This document shows, one piece after another, positions 7,936 through 16,765 of a stretch of DNA of 64,000 nucleotides. A program made the translations under genes and the position numbers. The notes under the pieces were generated by a model. It ran no database searches, was not told where the DNA came from, and saw nothing but the letters and a program-made list of their open reading frames with translations. Origin of the DNA: an uncultured Clostridia bacterium (GTDB lineage: Bacteria; Bacillota; Clostridia; Oscillospirales; Acutalibacteraceae); contig CAKMIX010000003.1 in the NCBI GenBank assembly GCA_927362715.1, positions 85,696-149,695 on the forward strand, read 5' to 3'. Within the stretch, counting starts at the first letter, position 1; every line of letters starts with the position of its first letter.

Positions 7936-10900
7936 CAAAAGCATTAAAAAGGTTATGGTCATAGGCTCCGGCCCCATCATCATCGGGCAGGCGGCGGAGT
8001 TTGACTACGCGGGTACGCAGGCGTGCCGCTCCTTGAAAGAGGAGGGGATCGAGGTCGTGCTCGTCAACTCCAACCCCGCCACGATCATGACCGACGGCGA
8101 CATCGCCGACAAGGTCTATATCGAGCCGCTCACCATCCCGACGCTGACCAAGATCATTGAAAAGGAAAAGCCCGATTCCCTTTTGCCCACCCTCGGCGGG
8201 CAGACGGGGCTCAACCTCGCGATGGAGCTTGAGGAAAAGGGTGTCCTGAAAGAGAACGGCGTGCGGCTCATCGGCATCAACGCCACGGCAATCAAAAAAG
8301 CGGAGGATCGCCAGGAATTTAAAGATACCATGGAAAAGATCGGCGAGCCTTGCATTGAATCGCTTGTCGTGCATGATGTGGAATCCGCCGTGGAATTTTC
8401 CGCCAAGATCGGTTACCCCGTTATCGTGCGACCCGCGTATACCTTGGGCGGCACGGGCGGCGGCATTGCCGACAATGAAGAAGAGCTGCGCGAGATCTGC
8501 GCGAACGGCCTGCGGCTTTCGCGCGTGACGGAAGTCCTCATCGAAAAGTGCATTGCCGGCTGGAAAGAGATCGAGTACGAGGTGATGCGCGACTCCAAGG
8601 GGAACTGCATCACGGTCTGCAATATGGAAAACCTTGACCCCGTCGGCGTACATACGGGCGACTCCATCGTTGTGGCACCTTCGCAGACGCTGATGGATAA
8701 GGACTATCAGATGCTGCGCTCGGCGGCGCTGAATATCATCACGGAGCTCGGCATCGAGGGCGGCTGCAACGTGCAGTTTGCCCTGCATCCCGATTCGTTC
8801 CAATATGCCGTCATCGAGGTCAACCCCCGTGTGTCGCGTTCTTCTGCGCTCGCGTCTAAGGCGACGGGCTACCCCATCGCGCGCGTTGCGGCGAAGATCG
8901 CTTTGGGGTTAGGGCTTGACGAGATCCCAAACGCCGTCACGGGCAAGACCTTTGCGTCGTTTGAACCCGCGCTCGACTACTGCGTCGTCAAATTCCCGAA
9001 ATGGCCGTTTGATAAATTTGTCACGGCAAAACGCACGCTCGGCACGCAGATGAAAGCGACGGGCGAGGTCATGGCGATCGCGCGTTCGTTTGAAGCGGCA
9101 CTGCAAAAGGCGATGCACTCGCTTGAGGAAAACCGCAAAAGCCTGTTGTATCCCGAGTGGCTGGAAAAATCGCTGCCCGAGCTTGAAGAACTGTTGGAAA
9201 ACATCGACAACACCCGTATTTACGTTGTCGCCGCGGCGATCTATAACGGTATGGCGCTTGAGAAGATCCATGACATCACCAAAATCGACATCTGGTTCTT
9301 GCAGAAGATCAAGGTCATCGTCGATATGGAAAAGCTTCTCTCCACCGGCTGCTGCGACCGCGATACGCTGCTCGAAGCCAAACGGCTTGGCTTTACCGAC
9401 GACGTGATCGCGAAAAATGTCGGCGTGACGGAAGCGGCGATCAAGAATCTGCGCAAAATGTGGAACATCCGCCCCAGCTTTTCGGTGGTCGATACCTGTG
9501 CGGCGGAATTTGCGGCGCAGACGCCTTATTACTATTCCGACTACTGCGTCGAAAACGAAGTGGATACCACCAAGACCCGAAAGAAGATCATGGTGCTCGG
9601 CTCCGGCCCCATCCGCATCGGGCAGGGCATTGAGTTCGACTACTGCTCGGTACACTCCATATGGGCGCTGAAAAAAGCGGGCTGTGAGGCGATCATCGTC
9701 AACAACAACCCCGAGACCGTTTCCACCGACTTCGACGTGTCCGACAAGCTGTATTTCGAGCCGCTCACGCCCGAATACGTTACCAATATTGTCGAATTGG
9801 AACAGCCCGACGGCGCGATCGTCCAGTTCGGCGGGCAGACCGCCATCAAGCTGACGAAAACGCTCAACGATCTCGGCGTGACCATTCTCGGCACGGATGC
9901 CGACCACGTGGATGCCGCCGAGGACCGCGAGCGGTTCGACGAGATCCTTGAATATTGCGACATCGCCCGCCCGAAAGGGCAGACCGTGTTCACGACGGAA
10001 GAAGCGCTCGCCGCCGCGCACGCACTCGGCTATCCGGTGCTGGTGCGCCCGAGCTACGTCCTCGGCGGGCAGGGCATGCAGATCGCTGCCAACGACGACG
10101 ACATCAATGAATTTATGGGTATCATCACCCGCACCATCCCCGACCTTTCCGAGCACCCCGTGCTTGTGGACAAGTATTTGATGGGGCAGGAGGTCGAGGT
10201 GGACGCCATCTGCGACGGGCGCGATATCCTCATCCCCGGTATCATGGAACACGTCGACCGCGCGGGCATCCACTCCGGCGACTCCATTTCCGTGTACCCG
10301 GCGGTCACGCTTTCCGAGCGCGTGCAGAAAACGATCGTCGATTACACCAAGCGTCTTGCCTCCGCGCTGCACGTCATCGGCATGATGAACATCCAGTTCA
10401 TCGTCCTGCACGAGGAGGTCTATATCATCGAGGTCAACCCCCGTTCCTCGCGCACGGTGCCGTATATCAGCAAGGTCACGGGCATCCCCGCCATTTCCCT
10501 TGCGACGCGCGCCATGCTCGGCGAGAAGATTCAGGATATGGGCTACGGCACGGGACTTTACCCGAACAGCGGCTACTATGCCATCAAGCTGCCCGTGTTC
10601 TCCTTTGAAAAGATCATCGGCGCAGATACGGCGCTCGGCCCCGAAATGAAATCCACGGGTGAGGTGCTCGGTATTTCGCAGGATTATAACGAGGCGCTTT
10701 TGAAGGCGTTTGAGGGCGGCGGTATCTCACTGCCGAAGGACGGCAAGATCATCGTCACGGTGCGTGATAAGGACAAGCCCGAAATCTGCGAAATGCTCAA
10801 AGCCTTTAAGGATTCCGACTTCCGCTTTTACGCCACGCCCGGCACGCGCAAGGCGCTGCTGGAAGCGGGCTTCCAAAACGTCAAGCCTGTCAACAAGATT

Positions 10901-11146
10901 TCCGGCGACAGCCCGAATATTCTCGACATGCTTTCGGCGGGGGATGTGTCGCTTATCATCAACACGCCTACCCACGGGCGCCTGCCTGACCGCGACGGCT
11001 TTAAGCTGCGCCGCATCGCGGTGGAAAGCGGCGCGTCGTGCTTAACGTCTCTTGACGCGGCGCGGGCGATCATGCAAAGCGCCTATATCGTGCCGAGCGA
11101 TAAAATGTCCTTAACGGACATCGCCACGCTGCAGATCAAGAAGTAA
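7928..11146 (+). CDS. carB: Carbamoyl-phosphate synthase large subunit
   Basis: A full-length 1072-residue enzyme with two homologous ATP-grasp halves: the first begins VMVIGSGPIIIGQ and the second MVLGSGPIRIGQ near residue 556. Each has the family ATP-binding and metal motifs (VRPAYTLGG, EVNPRVSRSSAL, then VRPSYVLGG, EVNPRSSRTVPY). A C-terminal MGS-like domain follows, the usual site for UMP, IMP or ornithine control. It starts inside the carA stop region, so the subunits are translationally coupled, and ends at a strong terminator. Confidence 0.97.
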   Translation: MIDKSIKKVMVIGSGPIIIGQAAEFDYAGTQACRSLKEEGIEVVLVNSNPATIMTDGDIADKVYIEPLTIPTLTKIIEKEKPDSLLPTLGGQTGLNLAMELEEKGVLKENGVRLIGINATAIKKAEDRQEFKDTMEKIGEPCIESLVVHDVESAVEFSAKIGYPVIVRPAYTLGGTGGGIADNEEELREICANGLRLSRVTEVLIEKCIAGWKEIEYEVMRDSKGNCITVCNMENLDPVGVHTGDSIVVAPSQTLMDKDYQMLRSAALNIITELGIEGGCNVQFALHPDSFQYAVIEVNPRVSRSSALASKATGYPIARVAAKIALGLGLDEIPNAVTGKTFASFEPALDYCVVKFPKWPFDKFVTAKRTLGTQMKATGEVMAIARSFEAALQKAMHSLEENRKSLLYPEWLEKSLPELEELLENIDNTRIYVVAAAIYNGMALEKIHDITKIDIWFLQKIKVIVDMEKLLSTGCCDRDTLLEAKRLGFTDDVIAKNVGVTEAAIKNLRKMWNIRPSFSVVDTCAAEFAAQTPYYYSDYCVENEVDTTKTRKKIMVLGSGPIRIGQGIEFDYCSVHSIWALKKAGCEAIIVNNNPETVSTDFDVSDKLYFEPLTPEYVTNIVELEQPDGAIVQFGGQTAIKLTKTLNDLGVTILGTDADHVDAAEDRERFDEILEYCDIARPKGQTVFTTEEALAAAHALGYPVLVRPSYVLGGQGMQIAANDDDINEFMGIITRTIPDLSEHPVLVDKYLMGQEVEVDAICDGRDILIPGIMEHVDRAGIHSGDSISVYPAVTLSERVQKTIVDYTKRLASALHVIGMMNIQFIVLHEEVYIIEVNPRSSRTVPYISKVTGIPAISLATRAMLGEKIQDMGYGTGLYPNSGYYAIKLPVFSFEKIIGADTALGPEMKSTGEVLGISQDYNEALLKAFEGGGISLPKDGKIIVTVRDKDKPEICEMLKAFKDSDFRFYATPGTRKALLEAGFQNVKPVNKISGDSPNILDMLSAGDVSLIINTPTHGRLPDRDGFKLRRIAVESGASCLTSLDAARAIMQSAYIVPSDKMSLTDIATLQIKK

Positions 11147-11170
11147 ACAAACCGCATAAAATGAGCACGG

Positions 11171-11197
11171 CCCCCGCACTGCGGGGGTCGATTTTTA
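11171..11197 (+). terminator. carAB terminator
   Basis: A 7-bp GC stem (11171-11177 with 11181-11187), 3-base loop, then TCGATTTTT. It is 24 bases after the carB stop and before the toxin-antitoxin promoter. Confidence 0.8.
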
Positions 11198-11206
11198 AGA
11201 TATATA

Positions 11207-11235
11207 TTGATATGTTATCATAATTATGCTAAAAT
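11207..11235 (+). promoter_or_regulatory. Toxin-antitoxin promoter with internal palindrome
   Basis: TTGATA at 11207-11212, 17-base spacer, TAAAAT at 11230-11235 with an extended TG. The spacer ends in the perfect palindrome CATAATTATG (11219-11228), well placed to be the operator for autorepression by the antitoxin. Confidence 0.7.
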
Positions 11236-11253
11236 AATGGCGAGGTGAAAACG

Positions 11254-11529
11254 ATGAAAATGATTCGTCCTGTTTCTGATTTGCGCAATCACTTTGCGGA
11301 GATTTCCAAAACTGTGCATGAAACGGAGCAGCCCGTGTTTTTAACCAAAAATGGCTACGGCGATATGGTCGTGTTGAGCATGGACGCTTACGAGAATCTG
11401 CAATTCGAAAGCGAAGTTTACCATAAATTACAAGCGGCAGAGCGGGAAGCCGCCCTGACCGACACCCGCTATTCCGCCAAAGCGGTGTTGCAGGCGATGA
11501 AAGAAGAAATCCAAAATGGGACGGTATAA
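11254..11529 (+). CDS. Phd/YefM-family antitoxin
   Basis: A 91-residue protein with the N-terminal DNA-binding fold of the family (MIRPVSDLRNHFAEI, VFLTKNGYGDMVVLSMDAYENL) and a helical C-terminal half that would wrap the toxin. ATG 11254 is chosen because GAGGTG lies six bases upstream. It overlaps the toxin gene by 14 bases. It should neutralise the RelE/ParE-like partner and repress the shared promoter. Confidence 0.9.
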   Translation: MKMIRPVSDLRNHFAEISKTVHETEQPVFLTKNGYGDMVVLSMDAYENLQFESEVYHKLQAAEREAALTDTRYSAKAVLQAMKEEIQNGTV

Positions 11530-11833
11530 GCTGGCGTTTTTGCCTGCTGCACGACAGGATCTTTTGGACATCGTGCACTACATCGGGCATGAGCTGCAAA
11601 ATCCACAGGCGGCGGAAAACACGGCAGAAAAGCTCATACAAGCAGCACAGCAGTTAGAGGATTTTCCGTACGCTGACCCGGTTTATATCCCGCAAAAGCC
11701 GCTTTTGAACGAATATCGAAAGCTTGCTGTGGGGCATTATGTATTATTCTATTGGGTGGACGAGGCGAACCGCGTTGTCACGGTTGCGAGGGTGCTTTAC
11801 GGGAAACGAGATCGAGAAGCCGCCCTGAAATAG
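11516..11833 (+). CDS. RelE/ParE-family toxin
   Basis: A 105-residue basic protein with the family pattern: an N-terminal strand (KLAFLPAARQDLLDIVHYI), two helices, then a C-terminal sheet ending VGHYVLFYWVDE and VARVLYGKRD. Family members are ribosome-dependent mRNA nucleases or gyrase inhibitors; this sequence does not settle which. It starts within the antitoxin gene, the usual arrangement for type II systems. Confidence 0.9.
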   Translation: MGRYKLAFLPAARQDLLDIVHYIGHELQNPQAAENTAEKLIQAAQQLEDFPYADPVYIPQKPLLNEYRKLAVGHYVLFYWVDEANRVVTVARVLYGKRDREAALK

Positions 11834-11878
11834 CGCGGCGGGTGCTGTAAAACCATCTGTTATAGACAAAGAGGCGAT

Positions 11879-12910
11879 ATGGTGCTGTTACTCTATCTTG
11901 TTTTGGCAATTTTATTTTTAGTTTTGCTGTTTTGCCTGATCTTCGCGTGGGCGGTGCTGCGCGCTGCGTTCGGCAATCGGCAGGAGGGGAGTGCGTATCT
12001 TAACTATTTTACGGCAGCGGATTTCGAGAACCTTGCAGCCGAAGCGGTGGAGTTCCCGAACCGGCGCGGCGAGACCCTGCGCGGCAATCTGTATTTTGAA
12101 AGCGGGCGCACGGATTTTCGCGCGCTGTTGATCTTTGCCCACGGCATGGGCGGCGGGCATTTGAGCTATACCACGGAGCTGGATTTCTTTGCAAAGCAGG
12201 GCTTTTTGGTGCTTGCCTATGATGCGACGGGAACGATGGCCTCGGACGGCAAATCGCTTCGCGGCTTCGGGCAGAGTGTTTCAGACCTGCAAAGCGCGCT
12301 TGCGTTTGCGGCACAAGACGAAAAAACGAGAGCACTCCCCGTGGTGCTCTGCGGGCATTCGTGGGGTGCTTACGCCGTGTGCCGCGCAAAGTCTCCCGCT
12401 GTGCGCGGTGTGGTCGCGTTTTCCGCGCCGGAGGATGCCGCAACACTGCTGTGCGCACAGGCAAGCGCACAGACCGGCGCGCCGTTTGGCGCGTTAAAGC
12501 CGTTTTTACGCCTTTGGGAACGGCTGCGCTTCGGCAAAACGGCCGCCGCGCAGACTTCCAAGGTATTGCGAACCGCAAACGTCCCCATCTTATTGCTCCA
12601 CGGCGGCAAGGATGCGGTCGTGCCGCTTTCCAACGCGGCGGCAAATGCGCCGCACCTTTCCGAAAACCCGCATATAAAACGTGTTATCTACCCCGAAAAG
12701 CGTCATAACGTATACAACACACAGGAAGCGGAGGCGGGCGTCGCCGAAATGCTCGAACGCTTTGGCGTACTTTCTAAACAAAAAGACGGCAGCGCCGATG
12801 CGCTTGCCGCCTATGCAAAGACTTTGGATTTCCGTAAGCTCTGCGAGGAAGACCCCGCCGTCATGCAGACCGTCGAGCAATTCTTCGAGGACTGCTTGCA
12901 GGAGCAGTAG
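11879..12910 (+). CDS. Membrane-anchored alpha/beta hydrolase
   Basis: A 343-residue protein. Residues 3-32 form one hydrophobic helix (LLLYLVLAILFLVLLFCLIF), followed by a serine hydrolase domain. HGMGGGH resembles an oxyanion loop, GHSWG is the nucleophile elbow, and LHGGKDAVVP and the later RHNVYN supply the acid and base. AGAGG precedes ATG 11879. It is probably a peptidase or esterase facing one side of the membrane. It is co-directional with the toxin gene but 45 bases away, so co-transcription is uncertain. Confidence 0.8.
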   Translation: MVLLLYLVLAILFLVLLFCLIFAWAVLRAAFGNRQEGSAYLNYFTAADFENLAAEAVEFPNRRGETLRGNLYFESGRTDFRALLIFAHGMGGGHLSYTTELDFFAKQGFLVLAYDATGTMASDGKSLRGFGQSVSDLQSALAFAAQDEKTRALPVVLCGHSWGAYAVCRAKSPAVRGVVAFSAPEDAATLLCAQASAQTGAPFGALKPFLRLWERLRFGKTAAAQTSKVLRTANVPILLLHGGKDAVVPLSNAAANAPHLSENPHIKRVIYPEKRHNVYNTQEAEAGVAEMLERFGVLSKQKDGSADALAAYAKTLDFRKLCEEDPAVMQTVEQFFEDCLQEQ

Positions 12911-12949
12911 GCTTGATTTGCCAAACAGAAGCTCCCACTTTCGCGGGCT

Positions 12950-13393
12950 TTATTTTTTTCCCGTCGAGCCGAAGCCGCCCGCGCCGCGCGCGGTGTCGTC
13001 GAGTTTGTCACACTCCTCCACGGGCATCATGGAAACGGGCATCACCACAAGCTGTGCGACGCGCTCGCCCGGGGAAATGGTGTAGCTTTCTGCGACCTGG
13101 TTGATGACGCCGACTTTAATTTCACCCCGATAGTCGCTGTCGATAACGCCTACGGAATTCGTAAGCCCGATGCCGTGCTTGATGGCAAGCCCGCTGCGTG
13201 CAAAAACGAACGCTGCATACTCGGCGCTCGGCAGTTGGATGGCAAGCCCTGTCGGGATCAGCGCCGTTTCGCCGCCTTGCAGGGTCAACGGTTCGTCGAT
13301 GCACGCGCAAAGATCAAGCCCTGCGCTGCCGTCCGTCGCGCGCACGGGGATTTTTGCGTCGTCGCGTACCTTGCAGATTTTAAGTGTTTCCAT
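12950..13393 (-). CDS. dut: Deoxyuridine 5'-triphosphate nucleotidohydrolase (dUTPase)
   Basis: A 147-residue trimeric-type dUTPase that converts dUTP to dUMP, keeping uracil out of DNA. The five family motifs appear in order: ATDGSAGLDL, ARSGLA, GVIDSDYRGE, GERVAQLV and the C-terminal Gly-rich arm RGAGGFGSTGKK. The start is ATG 13393, which shares one base with the stop of the upstream U32 peptidase, and GAGGTG precedes it. It is the last gene of the zapA operon. Confidence 0.95.
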   Translation of the reverse strand: METLKICKVRDDAKIPVRATDGSAGLDLCACIDEPLTLQGGETALIPTGLAIQLPSAEYAAFVFARSGLAIKHGIGLTNSVGVIDSDYRGEIKVGVINQVAESYTISPGERVAQLVVMPVSMMPVEECDKLDDTARGAGGFGSTGKK

Positions 13394-15420
13394 TATTCCA
13401 CACCTCTGTAAAAAAGTCCTCTGGTAAATTCGCCGCGCGGCGCGGCGCCGGTTTCGAGCGCATCTAATATTTGTGCGCATTCTTCTTTGGATTCCACCGT
13501 AAAATCCAAGAAGTAAAAATCCACGTTTTGAATTTCCCGCAGCCGGTCGAGCATATAGGTCGGCCGGGAGTTGTAAACCTGCGAAAAGCCGTTCTCGCAC
13601 CGGACGGGGAAACGCACGCCCTTGCGGTCGGTCAAAAAGCCTGTCCGATCACATTTTGCACAAGGCGTCCCGTTGCGCACGGGGCAGTTGCGCGTGAGCA
13701 TCAGGGGCATGTGCCCGTAAACGCACACCCCGCGCGGCAGCGCTCCGCCTAAAGCGGCGATCTGCGAAAGGCGCAGTTCATGGGAAAGCACCGCTTCCGA
13801 AACGCCGATCTGAGCCGCTTCCTCCAGCGCAAGGCTGTTATACAGATTCAAAAACGCGCCGCCGATGACGGGGATGCCTGCTTCTCGCGCAACGGCGACG
13901 GCGTCGAGCGTGTCGCAAAGCGCATAGGGCGCGCCGCTGTCGAGAAGCTGACGGCGCACGGCTTCTTCCGTGCCGAAGATCCCGCGCGGAAGATATACGC
14001 CCGCATGATAAGCTTCCAAAACGTCCTGCGGCGTGCCGAGCGGCAGAAACATACGGTCTGCGCGCGCGTTTTCGGGGATTTGATCGAGCGAACAAAAGCG
14101 CAAATACCGTTTTGGAGCTTGCGCGATATGCGACGCAGAAGTAAAGCCAATGTCCTTTACAGAAAGCGGCGTTTTTTCGCAAATGGACTCTTCCAACGCT
14201 TCGAGCGCCGCGCGGCGCATGGCGTTGATCTCCGAGAGCGGCAGACGCAGGTTTTCACCGATTTGACAGTCGATGGTATCGGTAAAAAACACCGTACCGC
14301 CGCACTTTTTCAGCTGTTTTTCCACCGATTCGGCAGTTAGCGGCACATGCTGCGCCGTCTCGCACGCCTGCCCGCCGTTGACGGTTATGCGGTGCGTGCC
14401 GCACACCGCTGTAAGGCTCGGCAGCTTGTCAGTCCCGGCTTGAAACGTGAAGTCCACCGCGCGCACGGCAGGGAGCTTTTCATACAGCTTCGCATAGGAT
14501 TTGAGCAGTTCTGAAGTTGCCGCCGTCACATTTTCCTTTTGCCGTGTGCCGAACATCGTGCGCCCGCGGCGGGTTTCAAAATACCCGTCCGAAAAGCCGG
14601 AACGCGAGAACAGCGCCTGTAAGTCCGCGCGCTGCTTTTCCGTATACGCCCCGTTTTGTGCGGCTTTGCATGCCGTGACCGCCGCCGCAACATATTCGGG
14701 GCGCTTCATCCTGCCCTCGATCTTGAAGCTGTTTACGCCAAGCTGCTGCAACTCGATGATATGCTCGATCAGCGACAGGTCCTTGAGACTCAGGTCGTGC
14801 CCCGTTCCGCCCGCAGCCTTAAAGGGCAGACGGCACGGCTGGGCGCAAAGTCCCCGGTTGCCGCTGCGCGCGCCGAGCACGGCGCTGAACAGGCATTGTC
14901 CCGAAACGCACATGCACTGCGCGCCGTGGACAAACACTTCCGTTTCCAAAATATCCGCTTGACAAAGCGCTTCGATCTCGCTTTTAGTTAGCTCGCGCGG
15001 CAGCACCGCACGTGAAAATCCGCGTTCCCGCAAAAGCCGCAGACCCGCCTTCGTTCCGACACTCATCTGCGTGGAAGCGTGCAGCTCCATTTCGGGGCAC
15101 ATCGCACGCACGAGCCGCAGCACGCCGAGATCCTGCAAAATAAGCGCATCCGCCGAAAGCCGGCAGACGCGCGCAAGTAAAGACCGGCAGCGCGGCAGCT
15201 CCTCGTCGGAGACCAGCGTGTTGAGCGTCAGGTGCCACCGCGTACCGTAAAGCCTGCAAAGGCGCGCCGCTTCCCGAAGCGCCTTGTCATCAAAATTGGA
15301 AGCCGCGCGGCGGGCGTTGAATTCCCCCGCACCGAAATAGACCGCATCTGCGCCGCAGCGCAGCGCCGCCGTCAGCGAATCAAAGCCGCCGCAGGGGGCT
15401 AAAATTTCTGCTTTAGCCAT
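13393..15420 (-). CDS. U32-family peptidase
   Basis: A 675-residue protein starting MAKAEILAPCGG. The N-terminal half is the U32 domain with its motif FVHGAQCMCVSGQCLFS followed by clustered Cys (GNRGLCAQPCRLPF); a family insert and a second Cys group near the C terminus follow (CPVRNGTPCAKCDRTG). Relatives include RlhA, which hydroxylates 23S rRNA, and collagenase-like enzymes; the Cys clusters suggest an iron-sulfur site. The true start is ATG 15420; upstream frame is a shadow of zapA. It overlaps zapA by eight bases and dut by one. Confidence 0.85.
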   Translation of the reverse strand: MAKAEILAPCGGFDSLTAALRCGADAVYFGAGEFNARRAASNFDDKALREAARLCRLYGTRWHLTLNTLVSDEELPRCRSLLARVCRLSADALILQDLGVLRLVRAMCPEMELHASTQMSVGTKAGLRLLRERGFSRAVLPRELTKSEIEALCQADILETEVFVHGAQCMCVSGQCLFSAVLGARSGNRGLCAQPCRLPFKAAGGTGHDLSLKDLSLIEHIIELQQLGVNSFKIEGRMKRPEYVAAAVTACKAAQNGAYTEKQRADLQALFSRSGFSDGYFETRRGRTMFGTRQKENVTAATSELLKSYAKLYEKLPAVRAVDFTFQAGTDKLPSLTAVCGTHRITVNGGQACETAQHVPLTAESVEKQLKKCGGTVFFTDTIDCQIGENLRLPLSEINAMRRAALEALEESICEKTPLSVKDIGFTSASHIAQAPKRYLRFCSLDQIPENARADRMFLPLGTPQDVLEAYHAGVYLPRGIFGTEEAVRRQLLDSGAPYALCDTLDAVAVAREAGIPVIGGAFLNLYNSLALEEAAQIGVSEAVLSHELRLSQIAALGGALPRGVCVYGHMPLMLTRNCPVRNGTPCAKCDRTGFLTDRKGVRFPVRCENGFSQVYNSRPTYMLDRLREIQNVDFYFLDFTVESKEECAQILDALETGAAPRGEFTRGLFYRGVE

Positions 15421-15781
15421 TGTCCTGCTGCGAGAAAAGGTTGATCTGGTTGGATTTTGCCTTTGCTTCGGTGCGCACGCGGTCAAGCTCACGCTTGTAA
15501 AAGTCGCGTTCCGTCTGCGCTTCGGAGGCGTCCTTGAGGTAATCCTTGATCTGCGAGCGATACCCCTCGGCGGTCTGCTCTGCCTTTTTGGCCTTGTCGG
15601 CGAATTCCAGCGCCGTGAGCACCGCCGCCTGATTCGTGGACATGAAGGGATTTGCCGCCTGCAATTCCTGCATTTTTTCGTTGATCTCCGATGCGAGCGT
15701 GTTGGTGTATTCCGCCGTCTCGTCGGTGCGCAGCGCATAGGTGACGCCCGCAATGGATACCTTGACCTTATTCATTTCCAT
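15413..15781 (-). CDS. zapA: Cell division protein ZapA
   Basis: A 122-residue protein with the ZapA N-terminal domain (NKVKVSIAGVTYALRTDE, a variant of the usual pattern) and a long C-terminal coiled coil rich in Glu, Lys and Ala. ZapA bundles FtsZ filaments at midcell. ATG 15781 is preceded by TGAGGTG at seven bases. First gene of a minus-strand operon with the U32 peptidase and dut. Confidence 0.88.
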   Translation of the reverse strand: MEMNKVKVSIAGVTYALRTDETAEYTNTLASEINEKMQELQAANPFMSTNQAAVLTALEFADKAKKAEQTAEGYRSQIKDYLKDASEAQTERDFYKRELDRVRTEAKAKSNQINLFSQQDNG

Positions 15782-15827
15782 ATTCAAACACCTCAAATCA
15801 GCCGATTTCGGATATGCATTATACTTT

Positions 15828-15856
15828 ATTATAACGGAATTTGCCGCAAACTGCAA
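15828..15856 (-). promoter_or_regulatory. Promoter of the zapA-U32-dut operon
   Basis: On the minus strand, TTGCAG (complement of 15851-15856), a 17-base spacer and TATAAT (complement of 15828-15833). It overlaps the very end of the upstream HD gene's downstream region. Confidence 0.75.
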
Positions 15857-15859
15857 CAG

Positions 15860-16393
15860 CTATTCTTGTGCGGCGCGGGGTGAATCCTCCGGCCTTTCTG
15901 AAAATGCGGCAGGGAAGAAGTCCCGCAGCAGCGCCTTCCCCGTTTCGGTGCGGAAAATGCGTGCATCGCCTTTGCGCACGGCATCCGCAGAGAGCGTATC
16001 CTCGCAGGCGTTGACGAGAAAATCCGCTTCGATAAGCGCACGGTATACGGGGTCTGCGTCCTCTGTATAGGTGTGGTGGCAGGCAACAAGCACGCCGACG
16101 CGCTCCGCCGTTTCACGCGCTTCTCCGAGCGAGAGCAGGAGTCCCACCGCCTTTGCCGGTCCGAATTCCTCCTGCATTTTGCCCGTACAGTGCCCGAACT
16201 CCCGCTCGCAGTCGCGTATGGCAATATCGTGCGTAAGCGCGGCGGCTTCGAGCGTGTGCAGCGCTTTCGCAGACAGCCCCTCGCGTTCACCGATGCATTT
16301 TGCGAGCGCGTGGACCTTCAGAAAATGCTGGATGCGCCGCGTGTCACCCTGAAAGTAGCTGACCATGGTGCGGCAAAGCGTGCTGATTTCCAT
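15860..16393 (-). CDS. HD-domain phosphohydrolase
   Basis: A 177-residue protein with an HD fold: H (VHALAKCIG), the central HD pair (ALTHDIA) and later HH (ACHHTYTED). Family members hydrolyse nucleotides or phosphoesters in the cytoplasm using divalent metals. Start ATG 16393 has GAGGG upstream. It stands just upstream of the zapA promoter and may read through into it. The substrate is not evident. Confidence 0.8.
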   Translation of the reverse strand: MEISTLCRTMVSYFQGDTRRIQHFLKVHALAKCIGEREGLSAKALHTLEAAALTHDIAIRDCEREFGHCTGKMQEEFGPAKAVGLLLSLGEARETAERVGVLVACHHTYTEDADPVYRALIEADFLVNACEDTLSADAVRKGDARIFRTETGKALLRDFFPAAFSERPEDSPRAAQE

Positions 16394-16462
16394 CGTGTTC
16401 CCTCATTTCTATTTCCATAATAGAGGAAACAGCGGCAAAATGCAAGGGAAGTACGCAAAATG

Positions 16463-16491
16463 TTGACAAAGACGGCGCGCTGTGGTACTCT
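16463..16491 (+). promoter_or_regulatory. Promoter of the 16.5-kb attenuator
   Basis: TTGACA at 16463-16468, 17-base spacer, TACTCT at 16486-16491. The transcript would start near 16498 and run straight into a compact structured leader. Confidence 0.8.
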
Positions 16492-16497
16492 ACAAAT

Positions 16498-16588
16498 AGA
16501 GACGACCCTCTCGGAAATTGCCGGACGCACGCAGCCTTTTTGAGTGCGTTTGCTTTCCTGCGGCTGCGTGCAAACGCAGCCGCTTTTT
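16498..16588 (+). ncRNA. Structured leader with competing terminator and antiterminator
   Basis: About 90 bases follow the promoter. A perfect 10-bp terminator stem (16560-16569 with 16574-16583) ends in TTTTT. Its left arm can instead pair with CACGCAGCC at 16528-16536 (9 bp with 16562-16570), and that segment can in turn be locked in a small stem (16525-16530 with 16544-16549). This three-way switch is the logic of a riboswitch or attenuator. The 5' part (16498-16524) has two tiny hairpins and matches no RNA class I know. The regulated gene would be the membrane protein at 16766. Confidence 0.65.
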
Positions 16589-16683
16589 GCGTATATGTGG
16601 AAAGGAGGGAAAACGAAAAAGCAACGAACACATTTTTGTAAAGCGGAGGACATTATTTATTTGATGCATTTGGAGGGAAACAT

Positions 16684-16752
16684 ATGCAAAACCGCATCAA
16701 ACCATGGATGCTGTTCACTGCCGCCGGTGTATTGTATACGCTGCGTGTATGA
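16684..16752 (+). CDS. Short hydrophobic reading frame, possible coupled leader or broken N terminus
   Basis: ATG 16684 has the best ribosome site in this stretch (GGAGGG, six bases upstream) but the frame stops after 22 codons at TGA 16750-16752. It encodes a mostly hydrophobic peptide (PWMLFTAAGVLYTL). The longer membrane-protein frame is in another register and overlaps this stop. Either the two are translationally coupled or a single-base frameshift has cut off the N terminus of the downstream gene. Confidence 0.45.
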   Translation: MQNRIKPWMLFTAAGVLYTLRV

Positions 16753-16765
16753 GAGATGGGTAACT

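Noticed and set aside
8909..10411. A 500-codon open frame on the minus strand
   Set aside because: It is antisense to carB, His/Asp/Val-rich in the way antisense GC-rich frames are, and has no motifs or ribosome site.
16498..16588. Guanidine-II (mini-ykkC) riboswitch
   Set aside because: One small hairpin has ACGA in its loop, but the required second ACGR hairpin is missing and the pairing next to the loop does not fit.
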